Origin: Bacteroidota bacterium | GTDB taxonomy: Bacteria > Bacteroidota > Bacteroidia > Flavobacteriales_F > PHOS-HE28 | Reading direction: 5' to 3' | DNA: 18,192 nt | NCBI GenBank assembly: GCA_963169595.1 | Contig: CAUJFM010000119.1 | Coordinates: forward strand, 1 to 18,192 | Part shown: positions 5,946 through 13,060 of the stretch, piece by piece | Position numbering within the stretch: the first letter of the stretch is position 1 | How the letters are laid out: every line of letters begins with the position of its first letter | The notes under the pieces: model-generated | The model's database searches: none | What the model was told of the DNA's origin: nothing | Seen by the model: the letters and a program-made list of their open reading frames with translations, nothing else | Translations under genes and position numbers: made by a program

Positions 5946-6839
5946 TCACTTCTTCCCTCTCCTGCTGAACGCCAAAGTGAGCCAACTGCCCGCCACGAAC
6001 GGGAAGGTGAGCGCGCCACCGAATGGATCCAGCCAGCCCGTGATCACCAGTGCGAATTGCAGTACCAAAGTGATGACCACCGCGATCACCACGCTGTGTG
6101 AACGGTGGGGCTGTTCGGCGAAGGCGATGGCGGTGAGCACGGCATTGAACCCGAAAAGTCCCGCAAGGATCAGGTCCAACGGCAGATGCAAGCACCACGC
6201 CGCACAGGCCCCGGCGAAGGAGGCCAGCAGGCCCACCAGGGCCGCACGTGGCGAAGCGACCAGCACGCCAAGGAAGAAGAGCACGCCGGACAGTGCGTGA
6301 CCTTGGAAGATCACCTGTCCGAATCCGTTCGTTCCGACGCTCAGGAGCGCAAGGGCGTTCGAGGTCGGCAGCGGGGCGATGGCCGACGAGGCAGGCGCCG
6401 TGAACACGCGCAACAGCGGGATCAGCACCCAGGCCACCAGTACGAAGGGGAAGGTGAATCCCGGAAGCCCCCTTCGAATGAAGAGGTGCTGCAGCATGGC
6501 GGCCGTGGCGGCACCGACCACCACGAGCGCCCAAACGAACCAGGTGGCCTTGAAATGGAAGACCAGTACCACACCCACCAACGCCGCACTGAAGCCGTAC
6601 AGCCCGGCCTGCACATCGGTCGGCCGGAAGCGCAGGAGCCGCGCCATGAGCGTACCGATGCCCGCGCCCAACAACGCCGCCGCGCCGAATTGCCATCCGC
6701 CCAGCCAAAGCCCGGCCAGGATGAACACGCCGCTCCATCGGTTGCCCTGGAGCATGATCTGCCCAAGGCCCTTCAGCACCGCATCGACGAAAGGTGAGAA
6801 CCGCAGGAGGCCGTCCGGTACTGGTGTATTGATAGGCAT
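5946..6839 (-). CDS. Urea transporter, UT family
   Basis: This 297-residue inner-membrane protein matches the UT family (PF03253) of urea channels. It has the family's internal duplication: LKGLGQIMLQGNRWSGVFIL near the N-terminus and FGQVIFQGHALSGVLFFLG in the second half, each followed by hydrophobic helices. UT proteins passively conduct urea and some related small molecules. The start at 6839 (MPINTPVPDG) is preferred over an in-frame ATG 39 codons upstream, because that extension is Arg/Asp/Gly-rich and would invade the alkC promoter region. The length equals the usual family length. No urease gene is in the window. The gene converges with the carbonic anhydrase gene and diverges from alkC. 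Confidence 0.88.
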   Translation of the reverse strand: MPINTPVPDGLLRFSPFVDAVLKGLGQIMLQGNRWSGVFILAGLWLGGWQFGAAALLGAGIGTLMARLLRFRPTDVQAGLYGFSAALVGVVLVFHFKATWFVWALVVVGAATAAMLQHLFIRRGLPGFTFPFVLVAWVLIPLLRVFTAPASSAIAPLPTSNALALLSVGTNGFGQVIFQGHALSGVLFFLGVLVASPRAALVGLLASFAGACAAWCLHLPLDLILAGLFGFNAVLTAIAFAEQPHRSHSVVIAVVITLVLQFALVITGWLDPFGGALTFPFVAGSWLTLAFSRRGKK

Positions 6840-6927
6840 ACTTCCGTTGCGGCCAAAATAGACCCTGTTACCGCGATCCGTACCGCATCGATCAACGTCT
6901 TCCCCGGCCGGATCGCATCTTCGCACC
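6840..6927. promoter_or_regulatory. Divergent promoter region, urea transporter / alkC
   Basis: This 88-nt gap must hold both promoters. On the minus strand TATTTTGG (6860-6853) is one mismatch from TAnnTTTG and lies 13 nt before the urea transporter start. On the plus strand CATCTTCG (6916-6923) has two mismatches and ends 4 nt before the alkC start. No convincing -33 TTG is seen for either, so the assignments are weak. Confidence 0.3.
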
Positions 6928-8052
6928 ATGGCGGAACCGCTCAAGGAGATGTTCAACGCCGCCTACTTCGACAGGCTGGCACGAACGGTGCAGGGTGCAT
7001 ACCCCGCGTTCGATGTTCCGGCGTTCCACCGGGAAGTGATGCATGGGCTCGCTGGACGTGAACTGAACGCACGTATGCGCCATACCAGCATCACCCTGCG
7101 GAAACACCTGCCGCAGGACTTTCGCCGAACGGTGGGCGTGTTGAAGGAAGTGGCCCTGGAGATGCCGAAGGGCTATACCGCCCTGTTGTACCCCGACCTC
7201 GTCGCGCTTTACGGCTTGGATGATCCGGCGTTCTCATTGGATGCGCTGGCCAATTTCACCCGGTTCGGCTCTTCCGAATTCGCCGTCCGTGAGTTCCTTC
7301 GGCGCGATCTGGAAGGCACGCTCCACGTGATGCGGCAATGGGCGGAGGATGAGAGCGAACATGTCCGACGCCTGGCATCGGAGGGCAGCCGCCCCCGGCT
7401 TCCCTGGTCATTCCGACTGGACGCCGTTGTGCGCGACCCGCAACACACCCGCCCCATCCTGACGTGTCTGCGGAGCGACCCTGCACCGTACGTCCGCAAG
7501 TCGGTGGCGAACCACTTGAACGACATCAGCAAGGACCATCCGGGCTACGTGGTGGACCTGCTGCGCACGTGGGACCTGCAACACCCCGCGACCGCCTGGA
7601 TCGCCAAACACGCCTGCCGCACCCTGATCAAAGCCGGCGCGCAGGACGCCCTCGCCTTGTTCTCGTACAACAAGAGGGTGAAGGTGCGTGTGGAGGACCT
7701 GAGGATCGCGGAGGACCGCCTCGCCCTCGGCGGAACCCTGGAGTTCGCGTTCGAGCTGGTTTCGGGATCCGACCAGGACCAACCGCTGGTCATCGACTAC
7801 GCGATCCACTACATGAAAGCCGATGGTCGGCATTCTCGCAAGGTCTTCAAGCTGAAAGAGCTGGAATTGCCCGCGCGTGCCGCCATCACCCTGCGCAAGC
7901 GCCAGCGCATCGTGGACCTCAGCACCCGGAAGCACTACCGCGGTGACCATCGCGTGGAGGTCCTGGTGAACGGGAACAGCCTGGCGATCGCGGGGTTCGT
8001 GCTCGAGATCGTCCACCGGCAGGATACTGCGCCAGAACGGCTGAAGGCCTGA
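6928..8052 (+). CDS. alkC: AlkC-type DNA alkylation repair glycosylase
   Basis: This 374-residue protein belongs to the AlkC/AlkD HEAT-like glycosylase superfamily, which removes alkylated bases from DNA without base flipping; AlkC proteins favour 3-methylcytosine and 3-methyladenine. Diagnostic features are the N-terminal MAEPLKEMFN, the motif VRRLASEGSRPRLPW (146-160), and VRKSVANHLNDISKD (189-203). HEAT-like helical repeats run to about residue 250. Residues about 253-364 are beta-rich and correspond to the extra Ig-like domain known in AlkC but absent in AlkD, which helps discriminate the two. No signal peptide is present. It is transcribed divergently from the urea transporter and has no evident functional link to its neighbours. 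Confidence 0.9.
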   Translation: MAEPLKEMFNAAYFDRLARTVQGAYPAFDVPAFHREVMHGLAGRELNARMRHTSITLRKHLPQDFRRTVGVLKEVALEMPKGYTALLYPDLVALYGLDDPAFSLDALANFTRFGSSEFAVREFLRRDLEGTLHVMRQWAEDESEHVRRLASEGSRPRLPWSFRLDAVVRDPQHTRPILTCLRSDPAPYVRKSVANHLNDISKDHPGYVVDLLRTWDLQHPATAWIAKHACRTLIKAGAQDALALFSYNKRVKVRVEDLRIAEDRLALGGTLEFAFELVSGSDQDQPLVIDYAIHYMKADGRHSRKVFKLKELELPARAAITLRKRQRIVDLSTRKHYRGDHRVEVLVNGNSLAIAGFVLEIVHRQDTAPERLKA

Positions 8053-8115
8053 CCCCGGGCCGGCGGCAGGGTGTCGCGCCCCGAACATCCGCGCCACCCG
8101 TACCGTTGAAAAGTT

Positions 8116-8123
8116 TACCTTTG
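8116..8123 (+). promoter_or_regulatory. -7 promoter element of the metal-efflux operon
   Basis: TACCTTTG is a perfect match to the Bacteroidota -7 consensus TAnnTTTG. The ATG of the His-rich small protein begins only 7 nt after its start-proximal end (8130), so the transcript may be nearly leaderless. No TTG lies 17-23 nt upstream; the only nearby TTG (8106-8108) is too close. The perfect -7 match and its position before the first gene of the cluster support the call. Confidence 0.5.
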
Positions 8124-8129
8124 CCTGTG

Positions 8130-8495
8130 ATGCGCCGCGTCCTCTTCCTCTTCACCCTGGCCCTCTATGCCTGGAGCGCCATGGAGATGCATGAGTGGGT
8201 GCGTGTGCCGCAAGTGGTGCTACACATCCTGGAACACCACAGCGACTTCGGCCACCACGACGACGACAGCGAAGGACACCAACACGCGGACCTGCCGCCG
8301 GGCGAGCACGACCACACGCCGTTCGACGATGGGTGCTCGGACGTGTTCTGCGCGTGCAGCGGCATCGCGCTGGCCTCCACGCACAGCAGCCTCCGCCTGG
8401 TGCTGTCCCGCGCCACCATCGCGCTGAGCCCGGCCGAGGAGACCCTGCACTTCGTTTCCTTCTCCGGTTCCAAGTGGAACCCGCCGCGCGCCTGA
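8130..8495 (+). CDS. His-rich exported small protein of the metal-efflux cluster
   Basis: This 121-residue protein has a hydrophobic N-terminus (RRVLFLFTLALYAWSA) that looks like a signal peptide or anchor. It is followed by a His/Asp-rich stretch with nine histidines between residues 32 and 62, and a Cys cluster CSDVFCAC (69-76). It ends in SKWNPPRA. Short exported proteins with a metal-binding middle and a W-x-PP tail commonly precede Cus/Czc pumps in Bacteroidota; some are classed as DUF6660, though I cannot confirm that membership here. A role in periplasmic metal binding or sensing is an inference from composition and position. The ATG at 8130 is preferred over TTG at 8106, because the longer form would overlap the -7 element and add residues before the basic signal-peptide start. 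Confidence 0.7.
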   Translation: MRRVLFLFTLALYAWSAMEMHEWVRVPQVVLHILEHHSDFGHHDDDSEGHQHADLPPGEHDHTPFDDGCSDVFCACSGIALASTHSSLRLVLSRATIALSPAEETLHFVSFSGSKWNPPRA

Positions 8496-8538
8496 TCAGG
8501 CGCTGAGCGCCGCCGCACGGTGAGGCATGGCCCCGTGC
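8488..8538 (+). promoter_or_regulatory. Overlapping hairpins at the small-protein stop codon
   Basis: GCGCCTGATCAGGCGC (8488-8503) is a perfect 16-nt palindrome that spans the TGA stop. GGCGC-TGA-GCGCC (8499-8511) shares its 3' arm, so the two stems exclude each other. GCACGG (8515-8520) pairs with CCGTGC (8533-8538). No U-tract follows, so a simple intrinsic terminator is unlikely. An RNA-processing or attenuation role between the small protein and the pump is possible. Confidence 0.5.
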
Positions 8539-8563
8539 GTTCCCGGTCCCTTCCATTCAACAC

Positions 8564-8585
8564 GGATCCCGATCCTCCGGGATCC
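8564..8585 (+). promoter_or_regulatory. Perfect inverted repeat before the RND pump gene
   Basis: GGATCCCG (8564-8571) and CGGGATCC (8578-8585) are perfect 8-nt arms around ATCCTC, ending 14 nt before the pump start codon. It could be an RNA hairpin controlling translation of the pump, or an operator for a dimeric regulator. Confidence 0.5.
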
Positions 8586-8599
8586 ATCGCATTCGTTCC

Positions 8600-11500
8600 A
8601 TGATCGACGCGGTCATTCGGTTCTCCATACGCAACAAGGCCATCGTGGGCCTGTTCACGGTGCTGCTCATCGCCTACGGCGGCTGGTCCCTCACGCAGCT
8701 GCCCATCGATGCGGTGCCCGACATCACCAACAACCAGGTGCAGGTGATCACCTACGCGCCCACCCTGGCGGCGCAGGAGGTGGAGCAGTTCATCACCGCG
8801 CCCATCGAGCGCAGCATGGCCTCGCTGCCGGACCTGGTGGAGATCCGCTCGGTGAGCCGCTTCGGCCTGAGCCTGATCACCATCGTGTTCGAGGAGGAGG
8901 TGGACACCTACTTCGGCCGCACCCTGGTGGACCAGCGGCTGGCCGACGCCACGGCGCAGATACCGCCCGGCATGGGCACGCCCTTCCTGGCCCCGGTGAG
9001 CACCGGCCTGGGAGAGATCTACCACTACGCCCTGCATCCGATGAAGGGCTACGAAGGCCGCTTCAGCCCCACGGAACTGCGCACCATCCAGGACTGGGTG
9101 GTGGCGCGCCAGCTCCTCGGCACGCCCGGCGTGGCCGAGGTGAACAGCTTCGGCGGCCTGGTGAAGCAGTACGAGGTGAGCATCGACCCCAAGCGCCTGC
9201 AGAGCATGAGCGTGACGCTGGCCGAGGTGTTCACCGCGCTGGAGAAGAACAACGAGAACACCGGCGGCGCCTACATCGAGAAGCGGCCCAACAGCTACAG
9301 CATCCGCGGCAGCGGCCTGCTGCGCTCGCTGGAGGACATCGGGCAGGTGGTGGTGAAGCACGGCAGCAACGGCGTGCCGCTGCTGGTGCGCGACGTGGCC
9401 ACCGTGGGCTTCGGCAGCGCCCCGCGCTACGGCTCGCTCACCCGCAACGGCCAGGGTGAAGTGGTGGGCGGCATGGTGCTCATGCTCAAGGGCGCCAACA
9501 GCGCCGAGGTGATCAAGGCCGTGAAGGAGCGCATCCCCATGATCCAGAAGTCGCTGCCCGAGGGGCTGATGATCGAGCCCTACCTGGACCGGTCCCACCT
9601 GGTGGACCGCGCCATCGGCACGGTGCGCACCAACCTGCTGGAGGGCGCGCTGATCGTGATCCTCGTGCTGGTGCTCTTCCTGGGCAACTGGCGCGCGGGC
9701 CTCATCGTGGCCAGCGTGATCCCGCTCAGCATGCTCTTCGCCATCATCCTGATGAACCTCTTCGGCATGAGCGGCAACCTGATGAGCCTCGGCGCCATCG
9801 ACTTCGGCCTGATCGTGGACGGCGCGGTGATCATCGTGGAGGCCACCCTGCACCACCTGCACACGCGCTTCCAGGGGCGGCTGCTCACCCGCGCGCAGAT
9901 GGACGAGGCGGTGTACGACAGCGCCAGCCGGATCCGCCGCAGCGCGGCCTTTGGCGAGATCATCATCCTCATCGTGTACATCCCCATCCTCACCCTGGTG
10001 GGCATCGAAGGCAAGATGTTCCGCCCCATGGCGGCCGTGGTGAGCTTCGCCATCGTCGGCGCGCTGCTGCTCAGCCTCACCTACGTGCCCATGATGAGCG
10101 CGCTGGCCCTCGCGCGCAACACCACCCGCAAGCGCAACCTCAGCGACCGCATGATGGACCGGCTCCAGCGGTGGTACGACCCGGTGATCGCGTTCTCCCT
10201 GCGCCACCAGGTGCAGGTGGTGGTGGTGGCCGTGGTGCTCTTCCTCGGCAGCCTCTTCGCCTTCACGCGCATGGGCGGCGAATTCATACCCACGTTGGAG
10301 GAGGGCGACTTCGCCTTCCACAGCATCCTGCCGCAGGGGGCCTCGCTCAGCATGAGCATCGCCAACAACGAGAAGGTGGAGCGGATCCTGATGGGCTTTC
10401 CCGAGGTGAAACAAGTGGTGGGCCGCACCGGCAGCGCCGAGATCCCCACCGACCCCATGCCGCCCGAGGCCACCGACCTGATGATCATCCTCAAGGACAA
10501 GGACGAATGGGTGACCGCCCGCGACCGCGAGAGCCTGCAGGACACCATGATGAAGGCCCTGCGCGTGATCCCCGGCGTCTTCTTCGAGGCCACGCAGCCC
10601 ATCCAGATGCGCTTCAACGAGCTGATGACCGGCATCCGGCAGGACGTGGCCGTGAAGGTGTACGGCGAGAACATGGACACCCTGGCGCTGCTGGGCGCGA
10701 AGGTGGCCGCGCTGATCCGCGGTGTGGAGGGCGCCGGCGAACCCCAGCTGGAGCGGGTGGCGGGCCTGCCGCAGATCACCGTGAACTACGACCGCGCGCG
10801 GGTGGCGCAGTACGGCCTGAACATCGCCGACCTGAACCGCGCATTGCGCACGGCCTTCGCCGGTGAGGTGGCGGGCTCCATCTACGAGGACGAACGCCGC
10901 TTCGACCTGGTGGTGCGCATGCAGCAGGACCAGCGCCAGCGGATCGAGGACGTGGCCAACCTGCTGGTGGCCATGCCCGGCGGCGGCCAGATCGCCCTGA
11001 AGCAGGTGGCCGAGGTGGCCCTGGTGAACGGCCCCGCGCAGGTGAGCCGCGAGAACGCCCGGCGCCGCATCGTGGTGGGCGTGAACGTGCGCGACCGCGA
11101 CGTGGAGGGCTTCGTGGAGGAACTCGCGCAACGCATGGACGATGAACTGATCCTTCCCACCGGGTATTCCTACACCTTCGGCGGCACCTTCGAGAACCTG
11201 CGCGCGGCCAACGCCAGCCTGCTGGTGGCCGTGCCCGTGGCGCTGCTACTGATCTTCCTGCTGCTCTATTTCACCTTCAGCAGCGCCAGGCGCGCCCTGC
11301 TCATCTACACCGCCATCCCCATGAGCGCCATCGGCGGCGTGGCGGCCCTGCTGCTGCGCGACATGCCCTTCAGCATCAGCGCGGGCGTGGGCTTCATCGC
11401 CCTCTTCGGCGTGGCGGTGCTCAACGGCATCGTGCTCATCGCCACATTCGACGAGCTGGAACGCGAGGGCATCACCGACCTGAAGGAACGCGTGCTGAAG

Positions 11501-12904
11501 GGAACGCGCATCCGGCTGCGGCCCGTGCTGATGACGGCGTCGGTGGCCTCGCTCGGGTTCCTGCCCATGGCCCTCAGCGGCAGCGCCGGTGCGGAAGTGC
11601 AGCGTCCGCTGGCCACCGTGGTCATCGGCGGCCTCATCACCGCCACGGCCCTCACTCTGGTGGTGCTGCCCGCGCTGTACATGCTCTTCATGCGGATCGG
11701 TCGGCCGCGCGCACCAAGACCGGCCAGCGCAGTGGCAGCCACGATCGCCGTGCTCATCAGTGCGAACGCCCACGCACAAGCACCGATCAGCATGGACACG
11801 GTGATCGCCCGGGCCCTGCGCAACCACCCGAGCATGACCGCCGCTGCGCTGAAGGTGCAGGAACAGGAGGCCCTGCGCAAGTCGGCCGTCGAACTACAGC
11901 CGCTGAACGTGCAGTTCATGCAGGGCCAGATCCAAGGGCCGTACCGGTCGGACATCAACCTGCAGGCCACCACCGGCTTCGCCTTCCCCACCACGGTAGT
12001 GCGCCGAGCAGACTACCTGAAGGAGAGTATGCGGCTCGCGGAGAGCGAGAAGCTCACCACCGGGGCCCTGGTGAAGGAAAGCGCGGGCGGGGCGTATCTG
12101 CAATGGGCCATGGGCCTGGAACAGGTGCGGCTGCTTGAACAGCTCGACAGCATCCACGCGTCCATGGCCGACTTCGCCACGCGGCGTTTCGAACTCGGCG
12201 AGACCGGTCGGCTGGAGAAGACCACCGCACAGAGCCGGGCCGAGCAGGTGCGCCTGCAATTGCGCCGGGCACAGGCCGAGCTGCTGGTCCACCGCGCCGA
12301 GGTGGAACGCTGGGCGGGTGCGCTGGAGAATGCGATGCCCGTGGTGAGTGAACTGAAGAACACCGCACGCGCTCCGGATCCGGGTGGAGGAAGCGATCCA
12401 TTGCTGCTTTCCATGGAACAACGCGCACAAGTGATCGAGGCCGAATGGAAACTGCAGCGCAGCCAGTGGACGCCCAGCCTGCAAGGGGGCAGCTTCTACC
12501 AGACCTTCGACGGTGTCGCGCCGTACTGCGGTTGGTTGATCGGCGCCAGCGTGCCCCTGCCCGGCAGCGGACAAGGTGCGCGCACCAAGGCCGCACGCCT
12601 GCGCAGCGAGATGGCAGCTCAGGAACTCGAAGCCGCACGCCGACAGCGAAGCAGCGAACGCCTGCGCACCCAGGCGCAATACGATCAGCTGCGCGAAAGC
12701 CTCGCCTACTACGAAGGCACCGGCGCTGCACTGGCCAACACCTTGCGTGACGATGCCGAACGCGCCTACCGCGCGGGCGAGGTGGACTATTTCCAGTTCA
12801 CCCAGGGCATGGATGAATACTTCAGGATCAGTACCGAACAATTGCGCGTGCGGTATGAACTCGCCCTCACCGTCCTGCACCTGCGCGCCCTGCAGGGCCT
12901 CTAA
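8600..12904 (+). CDS. czcA: CzcA-type heavy-metal RND pump fused to TolC-like outer-membrane domain
   Basis: This 1434-residue protein is a proton-driven metal exporter. Residues 1-1034 are the HME-RND pump, beginning with TM1 and PIDAVPDITNNQVQ. TM4 carries DFGLIVDGAVIIVE (401-414), the Asp-rich pattern of divalent-cation pumps (Zn/Co/Ni/Cd), unlike the CusA-type Cu/Ag pattern. TM helices resume near LLVAVPVALLLIFLLLYF and end at VVLPALYMLFMRIG. Residues 1042-1059 form a hydrophobic stretch ending AHA before QAPI, like an internal signal peptide with an SPase I site. Residues 1060-1434 are an outer-membrane-factor (TolC) domain with long coiled coils, somewhat shorter than free-standing TolC proteins. 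CusA/CzcA-TolC fusions of about 1440 residues are known in Bacteroidota. It lies between the His-rich protein and the adaptor gene; together they make a complete export system. Confidence 0.92.
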   Translation: MIDAVIRFSIRNKAIVGLFTVLLIAYGGWSLTQLPIDAVPDITNNQVQVITYAPTLAAQEVEQFITAPIERSMASLPDLVEIRSVSRFGLSLITIVFEEEVDTYFGRTLVDQRLADATAQIPPGMGTPFLAPVSTGLGEIYHYALHPMKGYEGRFSPTELRTIQDWVVARQLLGTPGVAEVNSFGGLVKQYEVSIDPKRLQSMSVTLAEVFTALEKNNENTGGAYIEKRPNSYSIRGSGLLRSLEDIGQVVVKHGSNGVPLLVRDVATVGFGSAPRYGSLTRNGQGEVVGGMVLMLKGANSAEVIKAVKERIPMIQKSLPEGLMIEPYLDRSHLVDRAIGTVRTNLLEGALIVILVLVLFLGNWRAGLIVASVIPLSMLFAIILMNLFGMSGNLMSLGAIDFGLIVDGAVIIVEATLHHLHTRFQGRLLTRAQMDEAVYDSASRIRRSAAFGEIIILIVYIPILTLVGIEGKMFRPMAAVVSFAIVGALLLSLTYVPMMSALALARNTTRKRNLSDRMMDRLQRWYDPVIAFSLRHQVQVVVVAVVLFLGSLFAFTRMGGEFIPTLEEGDFAFHSILPQGASLSMSIANNEKVERILMGFPEVKQVVGRTGSAEIPTDPMPPEATDLMIILKDKDEWVTARDRESLQDTMMKALRVIPGVFFEATQPIQMRFNELMTGIRQDVAVKVYGENMDTLALLGAKVAALIRGVEGAGEPQLERVAGLPQITVNYDRARVAQYGLNIADLNRALRTAFAGEVAGSIYEDERRFDLVVRMQQDQRQRIEDVANLLVAMPGGGQIALKQVAEVALVNGPAQVSRENARRRIVVGVNVRDRDVEGFVEELAQRMDDELILPTGYSYTFGGTFENLRAANASLLVAVPVALLLIFLLLYFTFSSARRALLIYTAIPMSAIGGVAALLLRDMPFSISAGVGFIALFGVAVLNGIVLIATFDELEREGITDLKERVLKGTRIRLRPVLMTASVASLGFLPMALSGSAGAEVQRPLATVVIGGLITATALTLVVLPALYMLFMRIGRPRAPRPASAVAATIAVLISANAHAQAPISMDTVIARALRNHPSMTAAALKVQEQEALRKSAVELQPLNVQFMQGQIQGPYRSDINLQATTGFAFPTTVVRRADYLKESMRLAESEKLTTGALVKESAGGAYLQWAMGLEQVRLLEQLDSIHASMADFATRRFELGETGRLEKTTAQSRAEQVRLQLRRAQAELLVHRAEVERWAGALENAMPVVSELKNTARAPDPGGGSDPLLLSMEQRAQVIEAEWKLQRSQWTPSLQGGSFYQTFDGVAPYCGWLIGASVPLPGSGQGARTKAARLRSEMAAQELEAARRQRSSERLRTQAQYDQLRESLAYYEGTGAALANTLRDDAERAYRAGEVDYFQFTQGMDEYFRISTEQLRVRYELALTVLHLRALQGL

Positions 12905-13060
12905 CGCCGAACGAACATGAACACAGCGAAGAAACATTGCGGCACCGGGATCAATAGCGTCGGCGTGTCAGTGCGCATCGGTCCGGCAGCATCCAGGTCC
13001 AGCGCGATCAATACCACGACCACGAACACCATGGAGCGTGATCAGCGCATCCAACGAAAG

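Noticed and set aside
8165..11131. A 988-codon open frame on the minus strand inside the RND pump gene, very rich in His, Ala and Val
   Set aside because: It is antisense to czcA and arises from the strong GC bias at third codon positions. Its composition fits no protein family, while the plus strand has clear RND motifs throughout.
12917..13060. Upstream ATG for the CzcB-like gene adding 48 residues
   Set aside because: The added sequence is not like a signal peptide or any known adaptor N-terminus, and it pushes the lipobox to residue 103. It is kept only as an open possibility.
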